From positions 1-40,166 of the forward strand of contig CADCWN010000099.1 in NCBI GenBank assembly GCA_902806415.1: a stretch of 40,166 bases of DNA. Direction: 5' to 3'. Shown here piece after piece: positions 23,731 through 32,071 of this stretch. The DNA is from an uncultured Thermomicrobiales bacterium. Lineage in GTDB: Bacteria; Chloroflexota; Chloroflexia; Thermomicrobiales; CADCWN01. Within the stretch, counting starts at the first letter, position 1. Every line of letters starts with the position of its first letter. The notes beneath the pieces were generated by a model. That model searched no databases. It was not told where the DNA came from and saw nothing but the letters and a program-made list of their open reading frames with translations. A program made the position numbers and the translations under genes.

Positions 23731-25341
23731 GTGAATAGGCGGCCGCCAGCGTTCCTCTTCGTGGCCTTGCTCGCGATCCTCCTGCTCCCGGCGTGCAGCG
23801 CCGCCACCCCCACCGTGACACCCCCGCCCGCCCAAACCCTCCGCATCATCGCCGGCTCGGAGAATCAGACCCTCGAACCGATTCTCCAGGAGTACGCTCG
23901 GCGCGCCAATCTCATCCTCGAACTAACCTACAAGGGGTCGGTCGACATCATGCTCGAACTGGAGCGCGGGTCCGCCATCCCCTACGACGCCGTCTGGCCG
24001 GCCAACAGCCTCTGGATCGCGCTGGGCGACAAGCAGGGCGTGGTCAAGGCGTAGGAGAGTATCTGGCGCTCGCCGGTCGTCTTCGGCGTCAAGCGGTCGG
24101 CCGCCGAGCGGCTCGGCTGGATCGGGCGGGATGTGACCGTCAACGACGTGCTGGCCGCGTCGGAGTCGGGCCGGTTGCGCTTCATGATGAGCAGCGCGAC
24201 GCAATCGAACTCCGGGGCGTCGGCCTACCTCGGCTTCCTCTACGCCTTCGCGGGCGGGCCGGAGGTGCTGACCGCCGACCACCTGAAAGATCAGGCCGTC
24301 CGCGACAAGGTGAAGCGGATCCTCGGCTCGGTCAACCGCACCGCCGGGAGTTCAGGCTGGCTGAAAGACCTCTTCCTCGACCAGTACGGCGGCTACGACG
24401 CGATGGTCAATTACGAGGCGCTGATCATCGAGGCGAATCAGGGGCTGACCACCAGCGGGCGCGAGCCGCTCCACGCCGTCTACCCGGTCGATGGCCTGGC
24501 GATCGCCGACGCGCCGCTCGGCTTCGTCAACAAGGGCGACGCGAAGAAGGAAGAGGCGTTCCGCAGCCTCCAGGCGTTCCTGCTGACGCCCGAGACACAG
24601 AGCAAGATCTTCGCGCTGGGGCGGCGCGTGGGGCCGCTGGGACTGAACTCGGCGCAGGTCGATCGCAATGTCTTCCGGCCCGAGTGGGGGATCGACGCGG
24701 CGCGGACGATCACGCCGATCCGGTTCCCGCCGCCCGCCGTGACGCGCGAGGCGCTGACGCTGTACCAGACCGCCTTCCGCAAGCCGAGCCTGACGATCTA
24801 CTGCCTCGACTTCTCCGGCAGCATGAAGGGGCAGCGGGAGCAGGATATGAAGACGGCGATGCGCCTCCTGCTCGACCAGGGACAGGCGGCCACCTACCTG
24901 CTGCAAGCCTCGCCCGATGACATCACGGTCGTCATCCCGTTCGACAGCAGCTTGCGCACAGAGTGGACGGTCGCGGGCAACGACCCGCAGGCGTTAAACG
25001 AGCTCATCGCGAAGATCGTGCAAACGCAGACGAACGGCGGCACCGACATCTACTCACCCGCGAGTCGCGCCCTCGAGATCATCAAGGGCAAGGATTACGA
25101 GAACTATGCCAGCGCGGTCATCCTGCTGACCGATGGCGAGTCGAATACCGGCAAGAAACTCCCCGACTTGCAGGCGCAATACGGCAAGCTCGGCTTCAAC
25201 AATCTGCCGATCTACTCGATCCTCTTCGGCGAGGCGTCGTCGAAGCAGTTGCAGGAGATCGCCGCCTTGACGAGCGGGCGCGTCTTCGACGGCAAAAAGA
25301 ACTTGATCGACGCCTTCCGCGAGGCGAAGGGCTACAACTGA
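23731..25341 (+). pseudogene. Lipoprotein with binding-protein and VWA domains, one in-frame amber stop
   Basis: Two open segments in the same frame (23731-24054 and 24055-25341) are separated only by a TAG at 24052-24054. The GTG start has GGGGAG upstream. The N-terminus is a lipoprotein signal (hydrophobic helix, then LLPAC with Cys22). Residues about 35-330 resemble a solute-binding protein: LRIIAGSENQTLEPILQEY, YDAVWPANSLW, then after the stop SPVVFGVKRSAAERLGW. The C-terminal VWA domain has a full metal site: DFSGSM, NGGTDIY and LTDGES. So it is a secreted, metal-binding surface lipoprotein. If the TAG is real, translation gives a 107-residue fragment, possibly with restart at 24133 (no clear ribosome site). 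It heads a three-gene unit with the next two genes. Confidence 0.8.
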
Positions 25342-25372
25342 TGACGAACAGACGCCGACAGAACACCGCCGC

Positions 25373-26089
25373 ATGAAGATGGGCGGATTCCTGCGGAACA
25401 CCGACGTGCTGGCGGGGCTGGGGGCGGTCGGGCTGCTGCTGCTCTGCGTCTTCGCCCTGCAAGTGGCTCTGCCGCTGAGCATCGGGCTGGCGGCCGTCGC
25501 ATACGTGGGTCTGCGGCTGGCGCTGCCGAAGGGCGATCCGCATGCGCAGGAGGAGGCCGCGCGACTGGCGGCGACCCTGGCGCGCTGCGAGGAGCGGGTG
25601 ACGGCGATCGGTCAGTTCGCGGGCTGGGCCGGTTTCGCCGGGAAGCCGGAGGTGCGCGAGCGGCTGCTGGCGATCGCCCGGGTCGCCAAGCGGGTCCTGA
25701 CCGCGATCGGACAGGACCCGAACAAGCGGGGCGTGGCACCGCAGTTCCTCGACGAATATCTGGACCCGATCACCAGCGTCCTCAGCAGCTACGTGCGGCT
25801 GGCCGGGCGCGATCTCGCCCTGGCGCGCGACGAACTGGCGGCGCTGGAAGCCGACACGCTGCCGCTGATCGAGCGGCAGCTGACCACCCTCTATGAGCAG
25901 ATCCACAGCGCCGACCTCGCGGCGCTCGAACTCGACACCAAGATGCTCGAATACACCCTGCAACCGATCTCGATGGCGACCGGCGACACCCAGCTCGACC
26001 CGGCGGAGTTGCCCGCGGTCCCGGAGCGGGGGGCGGGACGGCGGGCGGCGGGGTCGCGGGCGGACACAGCGAAGGAGCAGGCCGGGTGA
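25373..26089 (+). CDS. XpaC-like (5-bromo-4-chloroindolyl phosphate hydrolysis type) membrane protein
   Basis: The 238-residue protein starts with two close hydrophobic helices (about 12-50), followed by an alpha-helical cytoplasmic domain: RVAKRVLTAIGQDPNKRGVA, QFLDEYLDPITSVLSSYVRL and LTTLYEQIHSADLAALELDTKMLEYTL-type helices, the pattern of the XpaC family, which usually neighbours TelA/toxic-anion-resistance genes. Its C-terminus is Arg/Ala/Pro-rich. Its molecular role is unknown. It is coupled at both ends: an 11-codon frame starting inside the upstream TGATG runs exactly to ATGA at its start, and its own TGA overlaps the GTG of the next gene. Confidence 0.7.
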   Translation: MKMGGFLRNTDVLAGLGAVGLLLLCVFALQVALPLSIGLAAVAYVGLRLALPKGDPHAQEEAARLAATLARCEERVTAIGQFAGWAGFAGKPEVRERLLAIARVAKRVLTAIGQDPNKRGVAPQFLDEYLDPITSVLSSYVRLAGRDLALARDELAALEADTLPLIERQLTTLYEQIHSADLAALELDTKMLEYTLQPISMATGDTQLDPAELPAVPERGAGRRAAGSRADTAKEQAG

Positions 26090-27063
26090 ATGGCAAGCTG
26101 TCGCGCTCTATCGGGCTGGCGCTGCTGGTGATCGTCGCGGTCGTCCTGATCGCGCTGCGGCTGCCCGCGATCCGCAACGGCGGGGGCGGTGGGGCGACCG
26201 CTCCGGAGCAGATCACCGTGCGTGGGACGATCGGCAGCGAGAAGGCGAATCTCCTCGACGATCCCGAGATCAAGAAAATCCTGCGCGACACCCACGGGCT
26301 GACGGTGGACTATCGCAAGGCGGGGTCGTTGCAGATCGCGCAGGGGGCGACGACCGGGCAGGATTTCGTCTGGCCGAGCGGGCAGTACCCGAAGGAGGTC
26401 TACGAGCGCGATCATGGCGCGCCGACCAAATCGGACGTGACGTTCAGCTCGCCGATCGTGATGTACGCCTGGGCACCGGTGACGCAGGCGCTGACCGGCG
26501 CGGGGATCGTCGAGCAGATTGACGGCACCGCCTACGTGGACATGGCGAAGCTGCTGGCGACGATGGTCGAGGGGAAGAGTTGGCGCGAGGTGGGGTTGCC
26601 GCAGGTCGGCGGGAAGGTGCTGGTCTACACGACCGACCCGACGAAGAGCAATTCGGGCAACCTCTTCGCCGGGCTGCTCGCCAACACCCTCAACGGCGGG
26701 GCGGTGGTGGACGAGAGCACGAGCGGTACCGTATTGCCAGGCGTGACAGGATTTTACGGGCGGCTCGGCTACACGACCGATAGCTCGGGCTTCCTCTTCG
26801 ACCAGTTCTTGTCGCAAGGGCTCGGCGCGTACCCGCTCATCGTCGGCTACGAGAATCAGTTGATCGAGTACAGCGTCGAGCATCCCGAGTTGCGCGAGAC
26901 CTTGCTCAAGCAGGTCAATATCCTCTACCCGCGCCCGACAACCTGGGCGACGCACACAATGATGGCGCTGAACCCGAACGGCGTGCGCCTGCTGGATGCG
27001 CTGAAAGACCCGGCGATCCAGAAGCTGGCCTGGGGGAGCGGCACGGCTTCCGCACCGGGCTGA
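26086..27063 (+). CDS. Membrane-anchored extracellular binding protein, 3' end frameshifted
   Basis: The 325-residue product starts with an uncleaved-looking hydrophobic helix (about 7-28, no lipobox) and then an extracellular binding domain like that of the first gene: ITVRGTIGSEKANLLDDPEI, LTVDYRKAGSLQIA, DFVWPSGQYP, SDVTFSSPIVMYAWAPVTQAL, GKVLVYTTDPTKSNSGN. Near 27035 the frame breaks in a run of five G: another frame reads on as RHGFRTGLIGVQNDPAVLQ and so on to a TGA at 27225-27227, which looks like the true C-terminus (about 54 residues more). The GTG start overlaps the TGA of the XpaC-like gene. Ligand unknown. The extended end runs into a dispersed repeat. Confidence 0.75.
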   Translation: MNGKLSRSIGLALLVIVAVVLIALRLPAIRNGGGGGATAPEQITVRGTIGSEKANLLDDPEIKKILRDTHGLTVDYRKAGSLQIAQGATTGQDFVWPSGQYPKEVYERDHGAPTKSDVTFSSPIVMYAWAPVTQALTGAGIVEQIDGTAYVDMAKLLATMVEGKSWREVGLPQVGGKVLVYTTDPTKSNSGNLFAGLLANTLNGGAVVDESTSGTVLPGVTGFYGRLGYTTDSSGFLFDQFLSQGLGAYPLIVGYENQLIEYSVEHPELRETLLKQVNILYPRPTTWATHTMMALNPNGVRLLDALKDPAIQKLAWGSGTASAPG

Positions 27064-27197
27064 TCGGGGTGCAGAACGACCCGGCGGTGCTGCAAGTGGT
27101 CGGCGTGCCGCGCACGAGCGTGCAGACGGCGCAGCCAATCCCGCGCGCCGGGGTGATGGACCGAATTGTGAAGGGGTTGGGGGGGACCGTAGCGGGG

Positions 27198-27304
27198 ACG
27201 GCCCTCACCCCCGCCGCCTCCGGATGAACCGGATTTATCCTGCTGCAAGTCAGGACAATGTGCGGGCGGCGACCCCTCTCCCAGAATTGGGAGAGGGGTA
27301 AGGG
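27198..27304. repeat. GC-rich dispersed repeat with a 45-base insertion
   Basis: GACGGCCCTCACCCCCGCCG at the left and GCGACCCCTCTCCCAGAATT...GGGAGAGGGGTAAGGGC at the right equal the composite copy at 18705, but here about 45 unrelated bases (CCGGATGAACCGGATTTATC and on) separate the parts. Confidence 0.6.
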
Positions 27305-27326
27305 CAACAATCCTACTCGGAGATGG

Positions 27327-28160
27327 TCAGCGATCGAAGTGCGGCGGCAGGGGGCCGAGCGGGGCGAGGATGGCGTGGAGTTCGGCGATGATGACGGCCC
27401 AGGCGGCGGTGGCGGGGTCGATGACGTCGAAGTGGTCGGCGTCGGGGATGGGGCGGAAGCGGGCGGGGTCGCCCGCGCGAGTGGCGGCGGCGGCGTAGTC
27501 GCGGCTGATGGCGAGCGGGACGATGTCGTCGCGCTCGCCGTGGACGAGCGCCTGGGGGATGCCGAGCGGCAGGAGGCGGGCGGGGTCGGCGGCGGCGTAG
27601 CGCTCCGGGACGCTCTCCGGGGTGCCGCCGAGGAGGTCGGCCACCGCGCCCCCGCTGAGGCCGCGCCGCCACCCGTCGGCGAGGTCCGCCACCCCGGCCT
27701 GGCTGAGCGCCCCGGCGAGCGGCAACACGCCGGGGCCGGTGAGGGCGGCCCATGCGCCGTCGCCGAGCGCGCCGACCGGGACGCGGTGGCGCGCGGCGAG
27801 CCAGAGGGCGAGATGTCCGCCCGCCGAGTGGCCGATCGTGACGACGCGGGCCAGATCGAGTTGGTGGGCCGGCGCGATGCCGCGCAACCGCTCGGCGGTG
27901 CTGGCGACATCGCGCAGGGTGCCGGGCCAGCCGCCGCCCGGCTCGCCGACACGGCGGTACTCGATATTCCAACTGGCGACGCCGCGCGCCGCGAGGTCGT
28001 CGCCAAGGCGGTCCATCAGGTCGAGGCCGTAGCGCGCCCGCCAGTAGCCGCCGTGGATGAGGATGACGACGGGGTGCGGCCCCGCCGTACCCGGCACGCG
28101 CAAATCGCCGAAGCCGGTCGGCGCCGGGCCGTAGCGGAGTCGGTGTGTGGTGGGGGGCAT
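27327..28160 (-). CDS. Alpha/beta hydrolase (esterase / kynurenine-formamidase-like)
   Basis: A 277-residue alpha/beta hydrolase with the oxyanion motif HGGYW near residue 37, the nucleophile elbow GHSAGG near 112, and the acid/His region LVHGERDDIVP and DADHFDVIDP near the end. This arrangement (HGGYW with a GxSAGG elbow and no lid domain) is that of BD-FAE/kynurenine formamidase-like esterases. Substrate unknown. The ATG at 28160 has AGGAG five bases upstream. It is a stand-alone gene. Confidence 0.9.
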   Translation of the reverse strand: MPPTTHRLRYGPAPTGFGDLRVPGTAGPHPVVILIHGGYWRARYGLDLMDRLGDDLAARGVASWNIEYRRVGEPGGGWPGTLRDVASTAERLRGIAPAHQLDLARVVTIGHSAGGHLALWLAARHRVPVGALGDGAWAALTGPGVLPLAGALSQAGVADLADGWRRGLSGGAVADLLGGTPESVPERYAAADPARLLPLGIPQALVHGERDDIVPLAISRDYAAAATRAGDPARFRPIPDADHFDVIDPATAAWAVIIAELHAILAPLGPLPPHFDR

Positions 28161-28473
28161 CGCGGCTCCTGGGGTGAAGAAGAGGATGAGCGCGGGTGCT
28201 GGGTGGCGCTCCCCTGACGGAGGTTGCGAAGGGGGCTGAAGTCGGTTTCTTGGACAGGGTAATTCCAGGCCACTTGCGCCTCCTCGGCGGGTGCCTGCTC
28301 AAAGGTCACCGAGTTCCGATAACCGGGCATGGCGCGCGATTGGGTAGGGGACATGAATCTTGGCCCTTGAGCCCCTCCCTTCCTGGAACCATCGCTCCCA
28401 GTATCGGGGTATCCCTGGAATCGACGCAAGCTCACAGCTCGACGTATCGCGAGCACTGGATGATCGAGCAATG
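28161..28473. other. Intergenic region without a supported gene
   Basis: Between the hydrolase start and the tmRNA terminator. Open frames run through it only by reading across the terminator hairpin, and none has a ribosome site or recognisable product. The hydrolase promoter should lie here but I see no clear pair of hexamers. Confidence 0.5.
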
Positions 28474-28506
28474 AAAAACCGGTCGGCGTCTTCACGCCGA
28501 CCGGTT
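28474..28506 (-). terminator. Intrinsic terminator of tmRNA
   Basis: A perfect 13-base-pair stem (AACCGGTCGGCGT and complement; loop GAAG on the minus strand) followed by TTTTT on the minus strand. It lies 22 bases after the tmRNA CCA end. Confidence 0.9.
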
Positions 28507-28528
28507 CGAGCTTCGCTGCGGGGGATCG

Positions 28529-28874
28529 TGGTGGAGATGGGGGGAATCGAACCCCCGTCCAGAAACTTCCGCTGGGAATATCCTACAGGCATAGTCGAGA
28601 TTTTGTGTTTCGCCAGCCGAGCGACTCTCGACGGCCTCCCTGGTCGGCTAGTGGGCTAGTCTTTTGCAACGCTCAGCCCGCAGTCGGCGATGCAGCACCC
28701 TGACTTTTTGACGCCCGACTACGGCCCCGTCAGGGTGAGGGCCGCGCGGACGGGCTACCTAGGCAGCCAGTGCGTAATCGTTGCCAGTTAAGGCATTGCC
28801 CGTTTTAACGAGGAACCCGGGCGCCTCGACCTGCAATTCCCTAGCATACATCCCTGTCGAAACCGGACATCCCC
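28529..28874 (-). ncRNA. ssrA: Transfer-messenger RNA (tmRNA, SsrA)
   Basis: The 346-base RNA rescues stalled ribosomes. The 5' end GGGGATG pairs with CATCTCC before the encoded ACCA; the 5' part reads GTCCGGTTTCGACAGGGATG, the standard tmRNA start, and the 3' part has the T arm GGGGG TTCGATT CCCCC. The tag frame near 28770-28805 encodes GNALTGNDYALAA and ends TAG; the resume codon is probably GGC, though it might lie a codon or more upstream. It has its own promoter and terminator and lies close to smpB, its protein partner. Confidence 0.96.
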
Positions 28875-28895
28875 ATGCCCGGCGAAGCCAACATA

Positions 28896-28924
28896 ATGAT
28901 AGCCGATCGGCGCCCTTTTCGCAA
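28896..28924 (-). promoter_or_regulatory. Promoter of tmRNA
   Basis: TTGCGA (28919-28924) and TATCAT (28896-28901) on the minus strand are separated by 17 bases. The 5' end of the precursor would be about 15 bases before the mature end at 28874. Confidence 0.8.
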
Positions 28925-28994
28925 GATTGCGCGGCGCGATCAGTGCGCGCGAGGGCGGGGGATATTGGCGACCCGGATCGCCCGCCGGGGAGAG

Positions 28995-29513
28995 TTAGTC
29001 GCGCGAGCGCAACTGGCGCGCGACATCGCGCTTCGCGTCGCGCTCGGCCATCGCGTCGCGCTTGTCGTAGAGCTTCTTCCCCTTCGCCAGCCCGATCTCC
29101 ACCTTGGCGCGGCCCGCTTTCAGGTAGAGGCGCAGCGGGACGAGGGTCAGCCCCTTCTGGCCGATCTCGGCTTTCAGGCGGGCGATCTCGCGCCGGTGGA
29201 GGAGCAGCTTCTTGGGACGCAGGGGATCGTGCTGGAAATAGTTCCCCGCCTGCTCATACGGCGAGATGTGCATATTGATCAGCCAGACCTCGCCCGCCTC
29301 GATCCGCGCGTAGGCGTCGCGGATGTTGATCCGTCCGGCGCGGACCGACTTGATCTCCGTGCCGGTCAGTGCCAGCCCCGCCTCGGCGGTGTCGAGGATC
29401 GTGTACTCGAAGCGCGCCTGCCGATTGGTCGCGATGACCTTCTCGCCGGCGTCGCGCGCCGCGTTGCTCGCGTCCTTCTTCGGTTGTGTCGTGGTCATCG
29501 TTCGTGTCGTCAT
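28995..29513 (-). CDS. smpB: SsrA-binding protein SmpB
   Basis: Binds the tRNA-like part of tmRNA and carries it to stalled ribosomes. The 172-residue protein has VIATNRQARFEYTILDTAEA, GTEIKSVRAGRINIRDAYA, the HISPYEQ and RPKKLLLHRREI motifs and the basic C-terminal tail KGKKLYDKRDAMAERDAKRD that enters the mRNA channel. The first 20 or so residues are a Thr/Lys-rich extension. The ATG at 29513 has no Shine-Dalgarno site; the predicted transcript starts at or next to it, so leaderless translation is likely. A second ATG at 29498 is possible. Confidence 0.96.
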   Translation of the reverse strand: MTTRTMTTTQPKKDASNAARDAGEKVIATNRQARFEYTILDTAEAGLALTGTEIKSVRAGRINIRDAYARIEAGEVWLINMHISPYEQAGNYFQHDPLRPKKLLLHRREIARLKAEIGQKGLTLVPLRLYLKAGRAKVEIGLAKGKKLYDKRDAMAERDAKRDVARQLRSRD

Positions 29514-29522
29514 AAGGGGACA

Positions 29523-29551
29523 ATGATAGTCGTTGCGGCGTGTCCGGGCAA
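29523..29551 (-). promoter_or_regulatory. Promoter of smpB (leaderless)
   Basis: TTGCCC (29546-29551) and TATCAT (29523-29528) on the minus strand are 17 bases apart. The -10 ends nine bases before the ATG at 29513, so the message should begin at or within a few bases of the start codon. Confidence 0.65.
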
Positions 29552-29623
29552 CCGGCCAGAACCGATTGTCCGACCGTCCGTGCCGTCTCGATATCAGCAC
29601 TCCGGTGGGGATTACCGTTCGCA

Positions 29624-29652
29624 TTGTTGCCCGTGGGTCGCCACGGTACACT
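29624..29652 (+). promoter_or_regulatory. Promoter of the CopC-CopD fusion gene
   Basis: TTGTTG and TACACT are separated by 17 bases; predicted start near 29659, about 40 bases before the TTG start codon. Confidence 0.65.
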
Positions 29653-29697
29653 TCATAGGCTAGACCGTGGCGACGTGCTGCACCCAGTGGAGGACCC

Positions 29698-31995
29698 TTG
29701 GTAGCCCTTGCTCGGCGGCTGGCCGCCCTGATGATCTTGTGCCTGCTCATCGCGGTGGGCGGGGCCACGACCCCGCGCCCGGTGGCGGCCCATGCCTACT
29801 TGCAGCGCACGCAGCCGACGAGCGGCACGGTCGTCGCGGCGAGTATCGGCGAGGTGCGGCTCACCTTTAATGAGCGTGTCGAAGTCCGCCCCGACAAGGT
29901 GGCCGTCACCGACGGCAACGGGCGGCGGGTCGATCGGCGCGACGCCAAACTCGCACCCGGCGACCCGCTGACGGTGGTCGTCTCCCTGCCGCAACTCTCG
30001 GCCGGCGTCTACACCGCGCGCTACGCGCTGATCTCCAGCGATACCCACCCGCTCAACGGCGAGGTGCGCTTCGGTGTCGATGTCTCGCCCGCCGATCTCC
30101 TGGCGGGCAGCGCGGCGACCGGGGAGACGCCGCTGGATACGCCGCTCCTGTTGCAGGCGATCGGGCGTGGTCTCAATCTCCTCGGGCTGATCCTGCTGAT
30201 CGGCCCGATCGCCTTCCGATTGTTCGTCCTGGTGCCGCCGTGGGCGCGCGGCCGGGGGACGTTCGGCGGGGCCGCGCGGCTCTTCGAGTCTCGCGGCGTG
30301 CGCTGGGCCTGGATCGCGGTCACCGTCCTGATCCTCGGGCAGATCGTCGCGCTGGTGAGCGCGTCGCTGGCGAGCACGTTCGGGGCGTTCACCGATGCCT
30401 TTGGGCCGGGTAATCTGCTCGGAACGCTCACCGGTCGCTTCGGCACCCTCTGGCTCGGTCGGCTCGCGCTGCTGCTGGTCCCGGCGCTCGCCTTGCCGGT
30501 GATCGGGGCCGAACTGGAACTGCGGGCCGGTGAGGTCGATGCGCCCCCCTCTGCGAGCGGGGATCGCGGTTGGTGGGCGATCTTGCTGGCCGGTGTGGCG
30601 CTGGCCCTGCTGACCGCCATCGGCGGCCACGCGGCCACGACCGCCCCGATCCCGCTCTCGATCGCCGTCGATTGGATCCATCTGCTGGCCGCGAGTCTCT
30701 GGATTGGCGGCTTGCTGGCGCTGGCGCTGATCTTCCCCCGATTGATCCGCTCCCTGGGCGATCCCGAGGGGTTGGTAACCCTGGCCGGGGTCGTGCCGCG
30801 CTTCTCGGCGCTGGCGCTCGGCTGCGTCCAGGTGCTGGCGGTGACCGGTTTCTACCAGACCTGGGTCCACGTCGATGGCCCGACCGGGCTCGGCCAAACC
30901 CTCTACGGTCGCGCCCTGCTCGCGAAGCTGCTGCTGCTCGTCCCGCTTCTCGCGCTCGGCGCGATTAATCGGCTGCTGATCGGGCCGCGCCTGCGCGCCG
31001 CCGCGACCGCCGCAACGGGAGATGAGGGCGCGCGCCCCGCGACGCGGCGACTCTGGCGCGTTCTCTGGGGCGAGGCCGCCCTGGGCGTCGTCGTCCTGGC
31101 CGTTGTCGGCCTGCTCACGGCGCTGCCGCCCGCGCGCTCCGTCGTCGCCGCGAGAGGGGAGGATGGTCAGGATGCCGCCGTCACCGCCGCGCCCGAGAGT
31201 GTCACCCTCGCCGCCGCCGCCGGCACAACCCTGGTTGATCTCACGATCGGCCCGACCGGCACCGGCCCCGCTGTCCTCTCGGTCACCCTCCGCGATCCGA
31301 CGGGGGCCGCGATCGACGGGGCGACGGTGGCCTTGCGCCTCACGCCGCCCGACGGTGGCACGCCGCAGGAGGTGCCCCTGACGGCGCGCGGCGGGCGCTA
31401 TACCGGGCTGGGCGAGCTGATGCGGGACGGCGCGTGGCGGATCGAGGCGCTCGTCACGCCGCGCGGCGGCGCGACCGAGCGGGCGACGTTCGCGCTCGAT
31501 CTGCCGACCGGCGGGGCGCGGACGATTCTGGCCGGATCCGATCGCGCGATGAACCGGCTGACCAGCCTGAGCGAGCGCCAGAGCATTAATGCCGGTGGCC
31601 CCCCGGTCACGACCTATTACCAGTGGGCCGCGCCCGATCGGCTTCGCTTGCGCTCCGACGCCGGCAGCGAGACGATCATCGTCGGCAAGCGGCGCTTCGA
31701 TCGCGCGAGCGGCAACTGGATCCCCAGCGAGTGGGCCGAGCCGAGCGGCTACCGCTGGCCGGTCTACGAGTATGCGCGCATCGCCGCCGAGGTGACATTG
31801 CTGGGGCGCGAGACGATCGCCGGGGTCCCGTGCTGGATTATCGGGTATCTCGACACGCCCAGCGGCGGGCGGGGTACCCTCTGGATCGGCGAAGACGATG
31901 GCCTCATTCGCCGACAGCAAATGTTCGGGGTCGGGCATTACATGGAGAGCGTCTTCTCCGATTTCAACGCTCCGGTCACGATCGAGGCTCCGTAA
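29698..31995 (+). CDS. CopC-CopD copper protein with extra C-terminal domains (YcnJ-like)
   Basis: The 765-residue membrane protein joins four parts. A signal peptide ends near 31. A CopC domain (about 32-127) has the N-terminal copper His (AHAYLQ, H32) and the second one in SDTHPLNG (H117). A CopD domain (about 145-490) has eight or so helices, including IDWIHLLAASLWIGGL (here VDWIHLLAA). After it come a FixH/YtkA-like beta domain (about 500-610) and a LolA/LppX-like lipoprotein-carrier-type domain (about 615-765, YEYARIAAEVTLLGRETIAG). It probably binds copper outside the cell and imports it or hands it on. The start is TTG, four bases after GGAGG. The last domain is not part of standard YcnJ. 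Confidence 0.9.
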   Translation: MVALARRLAALMILCLLIAVGGATTPRPVAAHAYLQRTQPTSGTVVAASIGEVRLTFNERVEVRPDKVAVTDGNGRRVDRRDAKLAPGDPLTVVVSLPQLSAGVYTARYALISSDTHPLNGEVRFGVDVSPADLLAGSAATGETPLDTPLLLQAIGRGLNLLGLILLIGPIAFRLFVLVPPWARGRGTFGGAARLFESRGVRWAWIAVTVLILGQIVALVSASLASTFGAFTDAFGPGNLLGTLTGRFGTLWLGRLALLLVPALALPVIGAELELRAGEVDAPPSASGDRGWWAILLAGVALALLTAIGGHAATTAPIPLSIAVDWIHLLAASLWIGGLLALALIFPRLIRSLGDPEGLVTLAGVVPRFSALALGCVQVLAVTGFYQTWVHVDGPTGLGQTLYGRALLAKLLLLVPLLALGAINRLLIGPRLRAAATAATGDEGARPATRRLWRVLWGEAALGVVVLAVVGLLTALPPARSVVAARGEDGQDAAVTAAPESVTLAAAAGTTLVDLTIGPTGTGPAVLSVTLRDPTGAAIDGATVALRLTPPDGGTPQEVPLTARGGRYTGLGELMRDGAWRIEALVTPRGGATERATFALDLPTGGARTILAGSDRAMNRLTSLSERQSINAGGPPVTTYYQWAAPDRLRLRSDAGSETIIVGKRRFDRASGNWIPSEWAEPSGYRWPVYEYARIAAEVTLLGRETIAGVPCWIIGYLDTPSGGRGTLWIGEDDGLIRRQQMFGVGHYMESVFSDFNAPVTIEAP

Positions 31996-32071
31996 AACCC
32001 TGTGCCGTTGTAGCAGTCGCGGGTTCGGCCCTGCCTGTGGATGATGCGGCACTCCTCAGAGTGCGATCACG

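Noticed and set aside
24052-24054. TAG as a pyrrolysine codon
   Set aside because: No pyrrolysine genes are visible, the lineage is not known for it, and several neighbours also carry plain lesions.
25341-25376. 11-codon leader peptide between the VWA and XpaC-like genes
   Set aside because: It starts inside TGATG and ends at ATGA, which fits translational coupling, but so short a frame has no coding evidence of its own.
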